Origin: Actinomortierella ambigua
Taxonomy: Eukaryota; Mortierellomycota; Mortierellomycetes; Mortierellales; Mortierellaceae
Reading direction: 5' to 3'
Assembly (NCBI GenBank): GCA_016098155.1
Contig: JAAAJB010000267.1
Location: 1 to 46,011, forward strand
DNA length: 46,011 bases
The notes beneath the pieces were generated by a model that was not told the origin of the DNA, made no database searches, and saw only the letters and a program-made list of their open reading frames with translations. Positions 23,028 through 35,237 of the stretch are shown in pieces (the first letter of the stretch is position 1; every line of letters begins with the position of its first letter). The translations under genes were made by a program, and so were the position numbers.

Positions 23028-26000
23028 TCAAGGCGCACGCTGGCCAACCAAGATGTAGTAATCAAAGTAGCTCTTGTTGGTCTCGCACTCTCGGACCCAG
23101 CTCTGGACCATGGTGTCGAAGCTGTTATGCCAAGCGGTGTCATCCAATGGAATGGAGGCACTGGTTGGTGTAGATGATGCCGTCGTTGCCGATGTAGGCG
23201 TCGAAGCCATCGTGCTAGCCTCGTCACCGCTCGCAGCGGCTGATGGGATGGCAGGAGCGCCCAAGGTGGCAAGAGCGGCCTTGAGATTCTGGAACATGAG
23301 GACCATGTTTTCGGCCATGGCCTCGCCGACGCGGCCGCCCCAAGAGCCGACGGGGATGGAGAGGCGTTCGATCCGGACGTTGACGAAGCCGACTTCGGGG
23401 GACTCGCAAAGTTGGCGCATCTTTTCGCCTGCGAAATCAAAATCGAGCCCGCGGTTCTCCTGCAACAACTTTGAGATCCATCGCAGGACTTGACGGGTCC
23501 TGGGCCCGGCCCGATGCATCCGCATGCACGGCTCAAAGAGCTCGATCCAGGCTCCGGGCTTCATGACCCGATGCAGTTCCTTGAGCGCAACCGGCCAGTC
23601 GTCGACGGTCAGGCCGAGGTAGAGAAAGCGCTGGTAGACAAAGTCAAAGTATTGGTCCGGGAAGCAGAGGCGACCAAGCAGGTCGGATTGACTGAACAGA
23701 CAGTTGGATGGTACGTTTTGGTGTACGTCTGGGAAGAGCTCTGGGTTGATGTCGATGCCGTAGACTGTGGCATTCGGGAATTCTTTGGCCATTTCCTAAC
23801 ATGACAAAAGAACAATCAGAAACAGGTGGGTTTGAGTGAGAGAGGGGAGTCAGATGTGGGGAGAAAAGTGATTTGATTTCTTGGTAAACAACGTGGATTT
23901 TAATCACGATGAAAATTTTCTCACCATTGTCCACTCGCCAAGGCCACAGCCAGAATCAAGGATTCGTCCGATATCATATCGAATATGAGCATGAAAGTTG
24001 CCACCGCCAATGTACTTCCAAAGTGCGTGCTGCCCCTTCTGACTGCATTGTATTGTATGGAAAAATGAGACATGGAAATGAAAGGTACAATGCAGGCGTT
24101 AAAATCTTGGTTTTAGCTCATATTGAGGAAGAAGTTTTCGCGTGTCCCCGGTAAGTTGGCATTCTCCCAAAGTTTAGATCTGATAGATATTGCACGATGG
24201 AAAAGGAAAAGAAGAAAAGAAAAACTGGGATCGAAGGGGTGCTGTTGCTGGTGGTCGCGCTGGCGATGGCGGTGCCTGTCGTTGTCGATTCGCTTTACTT
24301 GCCCCAAAAAAGATAAAATTGCAATCGAGGAAAATTGGAACCCAAATACATTACCTGTCGCGGATCTCACGACTGATGGTCGACAGACTAGAAGAGCTAA
24401 AGCGGCGACGGGCATTCATCCACTCAAAATTGGGTGGGGGCCGCTTGCGCCGAAGGTGCTCCGAGGACTCGTGCTGCAGTGGCCGTTCCTGCATTCTAGC
24501 ACGAGCATCCTCTTCTGACTCGTTTGTCTCCGTCTCTGAGCACGAGTCTTCATCTTCATCTCCATCTTCCAAGGACTCGACGAGAGACATGCCATGAGGA
24601 TGATTGGCCAGGAGCACTCGCAGCGACGAGATGGTGGTGCTAGGCCGATATTTGGACTTGGCCATTAAAGGCGGAGGCAACGACGTTGTCGTTGACGATG
24701 ACGTCGTCAAGGTCCTACTCGGTGAAAGTGGCGGGTCATGGCTGATGCCGCTGCCCCCGCTACCACTACCGGGATGTGGCGATGTAGGAGCAGACATAGT
24801 CTCAGATTGGGGCGATGAATTCTCCAACTCGGACGAGGAGAGAGAATTGACGGAGGGCGAGGTGAGCTTGGCGCGCGACATGGTCAGACGACCAACTGGA
24901 GGCTGATTTTTGCGAGACTTGTTATTGTGGTGGTGGTGCGGGATATGTTGGTTGGCGGGGGTCAATGGCTCTTCATTCTCGGCTGGGACATGGACATGCA
25001 GTGAAACGGGCTGGGTATTGTACTGCTGAATACCATGGCCGTGGCCATAAAAGTGGCCATTGAAGTGGCTCGAGTGTTGAGTGGTAACAGTAATCGGGCC
25101 TGAGACCGATCTAGGCCGATCGGAAGATGCCGAAGACGGTGGACCAGAAGAAGGAGACGGCATGGATGGTCCGCCTCCACCCCCACCACCGTCTAGGCCT
25201 GTGGTAGAAATAGTCAGTGATGCCGCTGCACCCGATGCTGTTGTTCGTTGTTGTACATCATGGCTCGAGGTGGCGGCGCTAGACTTTATTGAGGAAGGGG
25301 TAGATGGGCCGATGGTGGTAGTCGAGGCTCCATTTGTCGAGGTCACTATTGGACCAGATGTGCTTCGGTTCACGCCACCCGTGTTGTTTCCGTTGAATGT
25401 CCTCAGGTTGGTGTATCCGGCCATGTTGCGGTTCACATTTTGGGGGGTCTTGCCGGGTGTCTGATAGTAGTTGTGCCCGCTATAGTTGTATGTGTGGATC
25501 ATATGAGTGGTCGAGCGAGTGGGTTTTTGCTTCAGCCAATCCATGGCCTCCGGCGAGGTTCCTAGCAGTGAACTGTCTGCCGGCCCTGCCCCGCGGGGTG
25601 AATGAACAGGTTGCTCAGACCCTCTCCGGACACCTGAAAACCCCATAGGCAATGGACTGGTGTAAGTAGGGCCTCCGCTCTCAAGGGATGGGGTACGATG
25701 GCCATGGTCGATCGAGGCCAAAGACTGCGTTTGCCTCTGAGGGATGACGATGGGCATGGAGTGATAGGTATTGTGACCCTGCCTATGCCCATGCTGCTGT
25801 GATTGCTGTTGTTGTAATTGGTGCTGCTGCAGGTGCTGTTGCTGAAGGCCGGCAAACCCAATCGATGCGGGAGAAGAAGGGGACCCGGTCGAGTTTGGGG
25901 AGAGAGTAGGCGACGTTGGAGTGATAGGAAACAAGTCTATAGCCATGTCAACAAACTCTGTCTGGGTGGGCGAGAACGACTGGTGCGAGTAGTCGTCAAA

Positions 26001-26321
26001 AGGCCTTTGCCGTGCGATGTTGCTGCCGCTGCTGCCGTGCTGCAGCGAGCTGTGGCGGGTGTGTGACGAGCGGGGAGCGTTACTGTTGCTGTGAGAGAGA
26101 TGAAGTGTAGGGGGCTGCCGTTGCAGTGATTGCTGCTGATGCTGCTGCTGCTGTTGTTGCTGCTGTTGCTGCTGTTGAGGCTGCTGCCGTTGCTTTTTAG
26201 TCTTGTTGCGGTCAACAGTGGACGACCGGTCACCTTTGAAGGCGCGGCTCCTCCGGTCAGTGGCCTTGTCGTGTAGTAGCTCATTAAAACGAGCGTTGTC
26301 TGCACTTGTGGTGTTTCCCAT
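23028..26321 (-). CDS. SAM-dependent methyltransferase with a long Q-rich disordered N-terminal region
   Basis: Three exons, 26321-24355, 24042-23925 and 23795-23028, give 950 residues. Residues 1-655 are low complexity: MGNTTSAD at the start, a polyglutamine block (about residues 44-71, second at about 155-175), and Ser/Thr/Pro/His-rich stretches. The C-terminal 300 residues are a class I methyltransferase: RILDSGCGLGEW (motif I, about 682-693), VYGIDINPELF (acidic strand, Asp710), FDFVYQRFLYLGL, LKELHRVMKPGAWIELFEP (post-motif strand) and a C-terminal DYYILVGQRAP. The QH and GGNFHAHI landmarks of fungal LaeA-like/Methyltransf_25 proteins precede motif I. The substrate is unknown. The ATG at 26321 was chosen over upstream in-frame codons because it opens MGNTTS, a possible N-myristoylation site, after an untranslated pyrimidine-rich leader. 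The 5' splice junction gives S656 in place of the Arg that the retained intron would encode. Confidence 0.8.
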
Positions 26322-29300
26322 AACTTGGAGTGGGCTCAGTGACAAGAGGGGTAGGTGGTGAGGGTGGATGGGGAAGGGGAAGGGGAAGAGGAACGGCGAG
26401 GCTGGTTGGGAGGACCAAGATGACGGTGAGTGTGAGCCAGGGAACGGGGAAGAGAGACTGTGAGAAAAGGAATCAAAGACAGGAGGAGGGGAGAAAGAGA
26501 GAAACAAAGACGGCGAGGGGCAACTGTTAATAATTCTAATGGTCGCAAAGCCTCGCGTGGAAACGTTGAGGAAAAAAGTCTGAGACACAGCCAAAGTGAA
26601 CCGAGAAAAGAAGGGAATGACACCAGCAACAACATGGGTCTTTTGACCCACAAGGCACCCTCCACCCCACCCTCACCACATATCGCAATCTATCGCTACT
26701 TTGTGAGCTGTCTGACCTTCACATCACACAGTAAGACATTGGGGAATGGGATCAACACACCCAAGGAACAGGGAGGGGGGAAAGAGTGGCCACAAATATA
26801 AGACAGAAGCAAGCCCGGTTCGTCACAAAGTGCTAATGTACAGAATGGAATGAATGCGCAATTCCCGAGGAAAGAGGAGCAGAGAATTACACCAAAGACA
26901 GAGAGAGCAGTGAGGGAGAGGGAGAGAAAGATGGGGTGAGTGAGAGAGAGAGAGACAGAAAGAGACAGAGAGAGACAGAAAGAGAGAAGTGGGGGGGGGT
27001 GTGGGTGTTGAGATGAAATGCAAAGTGGAGGAGGAAGATTTTGTGTTTTGTGGGGGGAGACGGGAAAGAGCACCAGCACGTTGACCGATAGATGCATTTC
27101 ACACACTGAGATAAGTGGTCGTGGTCGAGTGAGTCGTGCTCTCCACGCGGAAAAATTCATCTTGCTCACTCTTGTAACCTCCTTCTTCTCCTCCACGCAA
27201 GGTGTTATCGTCAAGCAACAAACATCCTGCCCAAACACCTGAGATGTGCCCCCTAAAACCTCATTTTGCTCCTTGTTGTGCAACGGTCAGACTACCTCTG
27301 AGATCCTCGGTGCTACTAAGGTGAGGTAGGGGAGGAGGAGGTCCATGCCGGAGAGAAGAGGAAACAAGGTATGGAGAGAGAGGTGGTGATGTTTTCTTTT
27401 ATGCCATGCACTGCCTCTCCCCAACGATGGCTGTTGTGGGTGTGCGCGACAGAGAGGAGCAGTTCAGGGGACAGAAAACAGCAAAGTGAAAATAGGGTGC
27501 AAAGTAAGAGTCGAATGACCACAAGGGGGAAAACATGTTCAAGAGTGCTAGAAATTTCTTTCCTTGTGCTGTGCAATTGCCAACAGGCCGAGCCCATGTC
27601 TTGTGCTACTCCTCGTCTCAGCACCTTCGTGGTCCATAAACCATCGATAACAAAGGCCAGTGGCAAGCGGATGTATGCTCAAGCACTGAAAGGTGGAGGC
27701 TCGGCATTTGCTCTCTCTCTTCACTCTCTCCAGCACTTCTAGGCCTTTTCGCTTTCAAGAAAGAAGGTTCATTTCCCACCCTCCACAGCACACACTAAAA
27801 AAATAATGCAGGGGTCCTTTTTTATCTGTCACCTGTCAGCGGTCTATGCTATGAGAGGACCTCAGGTCTATCTCTGAAGTTGACGTTGTGATCGGGGGCG
27901 AGTGACAGTGAAAGGGCAAGAATAAGAAACATAGGCCAACCAGAAACAGAGAGTAGGACGTCGAGAATTACAAGAATGAGGCGCTCTGGCCAAAATAGCA
28001 GCGAATCGAAGGCGTTGATAGGACGAACGAACGGAAACCTACAGAGACCATCTGACATGCCTACCCGGTAGCTCAGAATCACGCTCCACAATCAAAGGCG
28101 AAAAAGTGCACGTTGTGGGAAGTTTACGGAGCAATTTCGCCTTGGTACTGATGTGAAAAGCGTCCCCATTGCAGACGAGGTGGAGAGTTTGGCGACTGGA
28201 AAGATGGAAGGGTGTAGCCTATTTCTTATCGAAGACGAGAAGCTCGCCTGCTCGCTGGTGGTAGCACAATCCATCTCCACACCTCACAAAACACATCAGA
28301 GGTAGACCATGCTAGGGAAGCGAATGAGAGTTGTGCCAGTACAGTGCAAGACGAGCCCCCCCCCATTTTTCTCCGATTCGTAAACTATGTGTGGAGGAAG
28401 AAACGAGGGGAGAGGCGAGACCACGAATGTTGCTTTGTCACACTCTGATCACAAAGCAAAGCTAATTTGTGGAAGATCGATTCCTGCTCCAGGAGTCATA
28501 CTATCTTGTTCATGAATGCAGAACGCGTGAATGACGCTCGCTCCTTCTACTAAAGCGAATGAGTAAATGATGGGGCAGCCTGTAAAAATATTCGTGGTGC
28601 ACATGCGTGTGCGAAGAGGGTGCCACGCTGGTTCCTAAAAGACCAAAGTAGCCTCGATCCTTCCGTCACCACCAATGTAGCGCATGCATGGATCACACGA
28701 GTGCAACTCAAAACCAATGCTTGTCATATCTTTCAACCCCCATCCTGCGCGTGCCACATCTAAACAGATCCTCCTCCCCCTTCTTCCCTTCCTGTCACGC
28801 ATTCCTTGGTGTGGCCTACTTGCCAGCATCTCGAGATCTACACTTGACATGGGCGTTGTTTGGCTTCTCTCTTTTCTGAAAACCTTGTGACCATGGAATG
28901 AAAAAGTGCGCAGAAACAAAACATGTCTGGGCGCAGAGATGGACATTCCCAGTCCATACCTACCAGAGCACCGGTCAGGTACTCAGCCGTCTCTTTTAAA
29001 GATCTTCTCGGCGAACCATTTCTGCGAAATAATCACTTAAACCTGTGGCATGGAAGGTAAGGATTTGCACAAGCAAAGTCAAGTTAACAAACATGAGATC
29101 GCGATGCATGAACGGTGAAGCAGCCATTCAACTGAAGCGTTTGCCTGACCCGCGCACTTCAGAGGGGTCAGGATTCGAGAGGAGGGCGTATGTGTGGACG
29201 CTCTCGCGAGTACTAGTCACTCACAATCTTTGTCTGAGCTCTCGCCCCTTTCAGGCACCGCAGACAGAGTGATAAGAGTCTGGTTATCACCAGTTGTTTC

Positions 29301-31695
29301 AAATCTGCTTACAGAAGGTATGTGAAGAAGGGTGGTGCATAACTCCTTTCAGCGAGAGAGAGGTGGAATAGAAGAGCTTTGGATGGACTAGCAGAGGGCG
29401 CTAGCGTATCATCCCTCCAGGTGTTAAAGCTGCGCCACGTTGCATGAAGTACGTTGTTCATCCTTGGCTCATTGGAGACAATATACCTTTTGCATCTGGG
29501 AATATTGAAGGCAGGAAAGGGTGTGGCGGTGCTCCTACAGGAATGAACCTCTACGCATAACTGCCAGATATCGTTTGCGGAGGCAATGTAAGGGGACATC
29601 TTTGGCGTTTCAATGAGATCACGGCTGCCTCTTTGGTTTCGTACCCTAACTGCGAGCCATCGAGCCATCGATTGATACGGCTTTGCCTTCAGATCAACGT
29701 CATTCGTTGTTCCAAGCCTATTTCCCATGTTCTCCGCCCAGTGTCAAAAAAAAGGCTACATAAAAATAAACAAAGTTAAGGTACTCCGCGACATAATTGC
29801 TCTAAGGCATTGGAGTGTCAGCTTATTATTATTGAAGTCACTGCTGGCCAGCTCGATAACAATTCCTGACTCGCGTACTGGCATGCCAGAGAAATTGGGA
29901 GGCCAGGTGTAGAGTCAATAGTGGTAGAACAGAGCAAACAAGGATATCATTTCTCGCACTTTCTTGTATTGCTCGGTTGATAAAGGCCTGAGGATCGAAA
30001 GCGTACGTATACTTGGCTATGCCCATGTATCATACAACGATAGCGAAAGTATTATATGGTCGAAATAAATATCACTAGTGTAAAGCTGTGCTGTAGTAGT
30101 GTAGTGGTAAAAGCATATATGTGTTATATGTGTGCAGTCCCCACCAACTGCTAATCCGACGCCTCAGTATTATCTGTCGGCCCTTTTTGGAGCATATCAT
30201 ACAACGGCTTAAACTTTGAAGACCAACTTTTTGAAAAACAAAAAAAAAAGAATAAAAATAAAATGCTCTTCTCTTCGCGCTGGGATCAATGGGTCACCTC
30301 TAGTTCGGTTACAAAGGTGTAGTTGGCGACATCATATCTAAAGGACAAAAATGACGAGCACAAGCTTTGAAGTCGAAAAGAGAATTCAACCATCAGCAAT
30401 GCGACAAGGTCGCTGGAAGACATGTTGCTGCTCTCATCAACGACATGATACTTGAGGAGCACTTTTTTGAGAAGCAATAAATATGTGAGCACATGAGAGT
30501 CTCAGGCCTCTGCGGGGACATTGCTTTGCTCTTGACTACATCTTTCAGAATTTGTCTCGAAGAGACACTATGATCTCTCGTTGTTGAAAGCCAGCAGACC
30601 ACGCCTTCCCATTTTCCGCGACCGATGCATGGACAGTTTCCTCGTAATCTTCCCGTGGGTTTCACAACACCAACGAATGGCATGCCGTAAAAAGCAACGC
30701 CTCGCCGTAAATAACTTCATCTACTTTGCTCTATGTCTCTGAAAGGGAAGGGCCGTCTGAATGGTTTTTTTTTATGAACACTGAATCATGTAATGAGAAA
30801 GTTATCTTTGGGCGCCCTTTGTTGTTTTGTTAGGCTCTCATATTTTGCCTCGACTTGTACATTTGTTCTGTGCTGACAGTTCGACAAGTTGCTGAACAAC
30901 TGACTCCGTGCAAAACGCCGTCCTCACTATGCTTCTTCTCCTTTTCCCCTGAATGGTGCCGTCTTTAGTCGTGTCGACCATGCAGGAACACGAGTTGCTT
31001 GCTTGCATTGATGTTTGTCTGTTTTGATGGTCCAAAACAATGATTATCCCCCCCCCCCCCCAATCTCAATAGGGGGGGGGCGTGTGAGCCAAGCCACGCA
31101 CACGGCGACTCTTTTGTGTGGTTGGAGAAAGCCCCTCTTGAGGGGAAAAAAATCCCTCGAGGGATACCTTCACGTTGTTGTCTACAAACATCAATTGGGT
31201 GAAGGCTAGACTACGTACTAGGCTAGCAAGGTACCAGAGGTATAGATCTTTGGCAGCCTCAGGATGCCCCATATGGCAAACAACCTGCCACAGTGAATGG
31301 CAAGATATGGATGCTGAGCGCCTTGGGGTCAAGGTGCATATTCGTTGGCTGGGCAGGTGCATGCACATTAGGTTTCGTCGGTGTTGAATAAGTGGCGATT
31401 GGATTAGTCGAGTGTTATTCTTAGCATTCGGCAGCTGGCCTTTTAACCTTCCTGCCCTCGGTATAATAATTCAACCCCTGTCCAACTTAGTGCTCTCTCT
31501 TTACCAGGAAAAAAAAACAGTGAAGAACGGCTCAAACAAAGCTTTCTCGCCTCTCTTAAATAACCAGCCCTCACGCTGGTTTCTCCCCTTTTCTTCACCA
31601 ACGTCCCCTTCCATCGACACTCGCACCTTGTCGAATACCCCACTCCCCCCTTCCCTAACCACACCTACTCTTCAACCTATAACACACCTTACACA
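26322..31695. other. Large gene-poor interval with simple repeats
   Basis: I see no supported gene in 5.4 kb. The first 350 bases are the leader of the methyltransferase gene. Bases 26890-27010 are a GA/GACA purine tract. A C7 run lies near 28360. A weak frame at 30286-30492 (-) ends in FVTELEVTH but has no start or partner exon. Bases 31048-31080 hold C14, ten bases, then G9. Bases 31400-31695 are the promoter of the chitin deacetylase gene, with a C/T-rich segment and ACAC words before the ATG. Confidence 0.45.
31048..31080. repeat. C14 / G9 inverted homopolymer pair
   Basis: Fourteen C (31048-31061) and nine G (31072-31080) flank AATCTCAATA. The pair can form a hairpin with up to nine G-C pairs, or the G run can stack with partners. 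It lies 600 bases upstream of the chitin deacetylase start. No function can be read from the sequence. Confidence 0.7.
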
Positions 31696-33013
31696 ATGAA
31701 GGCCAACACCACCGTCCTCATCTCTATTCTCTCAGCTCTTTTCATGGCCAACTCTGCTAGGGGTCAAGTGCCTTACGCCTCGGACTCTATCATGAAGTGC
31801 AAAATGCCCGGCGTTGTCGCATACACCTTTGATGACGGTCCTGGTATGTGACCTGCCTTGCCTATTTGCCCAGTTTACAACTTGTGCTTTCTGACTTCAA
31901 CCCATTGACAAACCACGCATTTGCCTTCGAACATCCACACCCTGGAATAGCCGAATTCAATGACCAGCTCCTTGCTATCCTGGCCCGCAAAAACGTCAAG
32001 GCCTCCTTTTTCGTGCTGTAAGTACGCCAACACCTTGTCGTCAACCAAACCATCGATCCTCCCTCCACCTTTTGATTCTTCCCTCCTCTTCCCCCCTGAA
32101 TTGATTATTCAGAAACGGTTCCCTGGCTTGAAACTGACCCTGGCTCACACGTCCCCCTTCGCTTATGTATAACAGTGGCGAAAGGCTTAATGAGTTCCCT
32201 CAACAGGCCAAGAAGATTTATGACGCTGGCCACGTGCTTGCTTCGCACACCTACTCGCACAAGGTCCTGGACCCGCTGTTCAAGCAGGACGAAATCAAAA
32301 CCCGTCAATTAGCCGAAAAGGAGATGAAGGACACTTCCGACCTTCTGTTCACACAAGCTGGCGTTCGCCCCAACTACATGCGTCCCCCTCAGGGTGAGTG
32401 TGGTCACCCTGCCTGCAGGCAAGTCATGGCTGAGCAGAAGTACGTTGTGACCCACTGGAACGTCGACACCAACGACTGGAGGTACGAGGCAATGGGTAAG
32501 AATGACAAGGCGAACGCCACCAAGAACGCGATGGAGGAGATCACAGACAAGATCATCAACAAGTCGGACCCCACCAAGGACTCGTTCATCATTCTCCAGC
32601 ACGAGCTCCTCGACTGGTCCGTTAACATGTTGACTGAGCGCCTTATCGACGAAGTTGGCAAGAAGGGCTACCGCTTCGTCACTATCGACGAATGCCTTGG
32701 CACTGCTGCTTATGTTGGTGGTACTGCCCCTCCTCCCACCACCAACCCTGTCCCTCCCACCACCAACCCTACCACCCCTGCCCCTGGTACTGGCAACCCT
32801 GCTCCTGGTACTGGCAACCCTGCTCCTGGTACTGGCAACCCTGCCCCTGGTACTGGTAACACTGCTCCTGGTACTCCCTCAGGCAACATCGCTGTCCCCT
32901 CGGGCGCATCTACCGGCCCTGAGCCCGAGAAGACGCAGAGCGGCGCCAGCATCCAGCAGATTGGTGCCTGGGCTATGGGTGCTGCCGCTCTTGCTAGCTA
33001 CCTTTTGCTGTAA
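31696..33013 (+). CDS. Chitin (polysaccharide) deacetylase with a C-terminal GPI-type tail
   Basis: Three exons (31696-31843, 31951-32017, 32176-33013) give 350 residues. A signal peptide spans residues 1-23 (ending SARGQ). NodB-domain motifs are complete: TFDDGP (44-49, catalytic base and metal aspartates), SHTYSH (His96 and His100, metal ligands), RPPQGEC (141-147), DTNDW (169-173) and IILQHE (His214). The enzyme removes acetyl groups from chitin to give chitosan at the cell wall. Cys147 and Cys152 may pair. After the domain comes a Pro/Thr linker with a seven-residue repeat (PAPGTGN, about four and a half copies), then a Ser/Gly-rich segment and a hydrophobic end (GAWAMGAAALASYLLL), which fits a GPI-anchor signal. 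There is no chitin-binding module. All splice sites are canonical and all phases agree. Confidence 0.93.
32784..32876 (+). repeat. 21-base coding minisatellite in the chitin deacetylase linker
   Basis: About four and a half copies of a 21-base unit encode PAPGTGN. Copies differ at a few third positions (GCT/GCC, GGC/GGT), so the array is fairly young but not identical. It lengthens the wall-spanning linker between the catalytic domain and the anchor. Confidence 0.8.
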
Positions 33014-33599
33014 AGGCCTACCGCTTTGCCCAAAAAAAAGAGAGAGCGAAAGGACAGTTTTGTTTGCTGAAGCATACACACACCAAGTCGCCTTCGTTCG
33101 TGTATACTACTTCTTCCTATAATCACATACATACCATCTGCATTCCATAAATCAATGAAATCACCCGCTGCTCTCTCTGAAGTTCTGTCTCCGTTAAGAT
33201 TAAAAAAAAGGGGGGGGAGGGTGATGCGCCAGAGGTTGGACTAAATTCGTCGTTCGATAATAGTATATGGGTTGTCTTTGCCAAGAATCCAGTCTGAAGG
33301 GCTGTGCGCTGGATCCTGTGGACAGCAAACCATCCCTCCTATTATCGAAGTAATCGTAGCCTCTTTTTGACGTCGTACGGGAAAATATCCTCGATCGGCC
33401 GCCACGCCACGAAGGTGCTCTATGCGACACGTAAGCAAATCTAAAAGCAACGGTCCAAAAGTCGCCTCCCCCTCTTTCGAACACGAGGCGCTTCAAATAG
33501 GATACTGCAAGCTGTTTTGGCATCTTTTATCTTGGTATCCGCGTTGGTTTGGATCAACAACGTGTTCATCCTGATTAAAGCCCTCGGTCTACTGACAAA
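33014..33599. other. 3' region of the chitin deacetylase gene and unassigned DNA
   Basis: An ATAAATCAATG element near 33147 may be a polyadenylation signal. On the minus strand two overlapping short frames (for example one ending DWILGKDNPYTIIERRI, about 33241-33450) look faintly protein-like but match nothing I know. They may be debris of the broken gene that follows. Confidence 0.35.
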
Positions 33600-33605
33600 T
33601 ATTGT

Positions 33606-34140
33606 TCACCGATTGTTTATCGGCAGCAGGCCGTTGGTATCTGAGAGAACATGATGTAATTTGGATTGCCAACGCCTGTGATCACCATCACCGTAACCAT
33701 TGCCTGCACCTCGCTCTGACATGCCACCACCAAGCATAACTTGCTCGTCAATTGTCCTCATCTTTGAGCATGTGTTGTTCTTGCTCAAGACTAAGGTGCG
33801 ATGCGCCACCCTTGAGCGATTCAATCATGTGAACCTTCTGGCCAATGAAGGCATCAACTCCGAGCATAATGAGGATATGCACGAGGCCGTGGCCGACGAC
33901 GAAGACAGCTATCAAAGTGATACCGTGTTAATTGGTGAAAGCGAGGCGGAGGACGATTATGGTAGTGGTACCAGCAACAGCAATAGTAGCGGTTCGTGGG
34001 TTCCCGAATGTCTGTTCCTTCGGGTGCTGCGCTGCTCTTTCCGACAGGAGACAGAAACAAACTGGGCCAGAATCCCTCCATCTGGAAGCGCAGGAGGAAC
34101 CCGCTACACTGCCATTGTGCAAGAAGCAAGTGACCAAAGG
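33606..34140 (-). pseudogene. Possible broken membrane-protein gene
   Basis: On the minus strand one frame runs through TATIAVAGTTTIIVLRLAF, an in-frame TAA (33934-33936 region), then GITLIAVFVVGHGLVHILIM and GVDAFIGQKVHMIESLKGGA, and stops just after HMLKDEDN. The neighbouring frame then continues with IDEQVMLGGGMSERG and ends in LLPINNR-stop at 33606. Codon use is C-ending in the style of the window's real genes, and two hydrophobic segments suggest a polytopic membrane protein. One nonsense codon plus one shift break it. The opposite strand also has an open acidic frame, so coding on the plus strand is a competing reading. I do not recognise the family. Confidence 0.3.
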
Positions 34141-34580
34141 GCTAGATAGACACCGCCATTAACACAAAGAACAACGGCGATAATCTTGCATAGCTGGTTC
34201 ACAACGGTGGTAGCAGAGCATAGTGCTCCACCACCTTTATCTTCCTTTGGTATTTGAGTAGATATCTCCCGCAGCGACCAAGTACTTGGTATCCTCCTTT
34301 GGCATTCATCTACTTCTATCAAGTACTGTTACCTTCCTTTGGCATTGGTATCTCCCAATATGGAGTATGGATGGAGTGTAAACCAGTCACAACTGCCGCT
34401 CCGTTGGACTGTTTACGATCAACAAACGTACCTCTCCATCGCATCCTTCACATTAGCCAACTCTGCATTAGCCTTGAGGTTCAGCAGCCTTCCACCACCA
34501 GCAGAAGCCGGCAGTATACCCCCTCTCACTTTCATTAATTCCAGTCTAGTCAAATTTCCATCCCATTAATTCTTTCCGTC
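34141..34580. promoter_or_regulatory. Promoter region of TIM22
   Basis: No gene is seen. CCTTTGGCATT occurs twice (near 34297 and 34336) beside other short near-repeats (GGTATC, AAGTACT). The last 100 bases are C/T-rich with ATTAATTC boxes just before the ATG. Confidence 0.35.
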
Positions 34581-35237
34581 ATGAATATGAACCCCATGTC
34601 CAATATGCCCGGCCAGCAGCCGCAACAACCACTGCAGCCTGGTGGTGCCACGGCAGAGCAGGTCGCCTTCTTCAATTCCATTTTCCGTGAGAACTGTCCT
34701 TTCAAGTTTGTCGTCGGCGGTGTCTCCGGTATGGATCGATGTGGGACATTTCCACCTGTTTTTGCCCACTCTATTTGATTGCGTCTCCTCCCCCCTGATA
34801 CAATCCCATCTCACAAAATATGCCCTTCTCCTTGGTTTTTTTTTTTTTTTTACCGATCCCTTCTAGGATTTGTTTTTGGAGGACTTTTCGGCTTTGTCAT
34901 GTCATCGCTGGACTTTGCAGGACCATCGATGACTTACCCAAATCTTCAGGAGCTGTCGACGCGCGAGCAGATGCGGATCATGATGAAGGACATGGGCACC
35001 CGGTCGTACTCGTCCGCCAAAAACTTTGCAGTCGTTGGTGCCATCTTCTCTAGCAGCGAATGTTTCATTGAGGGCTACCGGGCCAAGAACGACCTCTACA
35101 ACGGCGCTGCCGCCGGTTGCTTCACTGGCGGTGTCCTTGCAGCAAGGGGTGGTGTCAAGGCCACCGCCGTCGGCTGTGCTGGCTTTGCGGCCTTCTCGAG
35201 TGCCATTGACTACTGGTTCCGACACAACTCTGATTAA
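34581..35237 (+). CDS. TIM22: Mitochondrial inner-membrane import translocase subunit Tim22
   Basis: Two exons, 34581-34728 and 34867-35237, give 172 residues. It belongs to the Tim17/Tim22/Tim23 family: four glycine-rich hydrophobic segments, starting with [19 protein letters not shown], then [41 protein letters not shown] and [15 protein letters not shown]. Tim22 forms the carrier-insertion pore of the inner membrane. Cys39 (in ENCPFK, before the first helix) and the later Cys in AAGCFTGG correspond to the disulfide pair known from yeast Tim22, which separates it from Tim17 and Tim23. The N-terminus is Met/Asn/Gln/Pro-rich. Phases agree, and the acceptor CCCTTCTAG follows a T20 run within the intron. 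Confidence 0.92.

Noticed and set aside
24113..24174. A possible extra methyltransferase exon (frame with ENANLPGTRENFFLNM)
   Set aside because: No GT donor occurs before its stop codon, and the direct junction 24355/24042 already keeps the frame and the family landmarks.
24601..26190. Plus-strand frames opposite the Q-rich methyltransferase exon
   Set aside because: They are shadows of repetitive CAG/CAA coding sequence with no independent support.
30087..30160. A tRNA-His-like stretch (TAGTGTAGTGGTAA, then a stem-loop with GTG in the loop)
   Set aside because: There is no T arm (no TTCGA-type loop) and no acceptor stem pairing, so at best it is a chance or badly eroded resemblance.
33200..33523. 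A minus-strand ATG frame of 107 codons, Arg-rich
   Set aside because: It matches nothing I know and overlaps another equally plausible short frame. There is not enough to call a gene.
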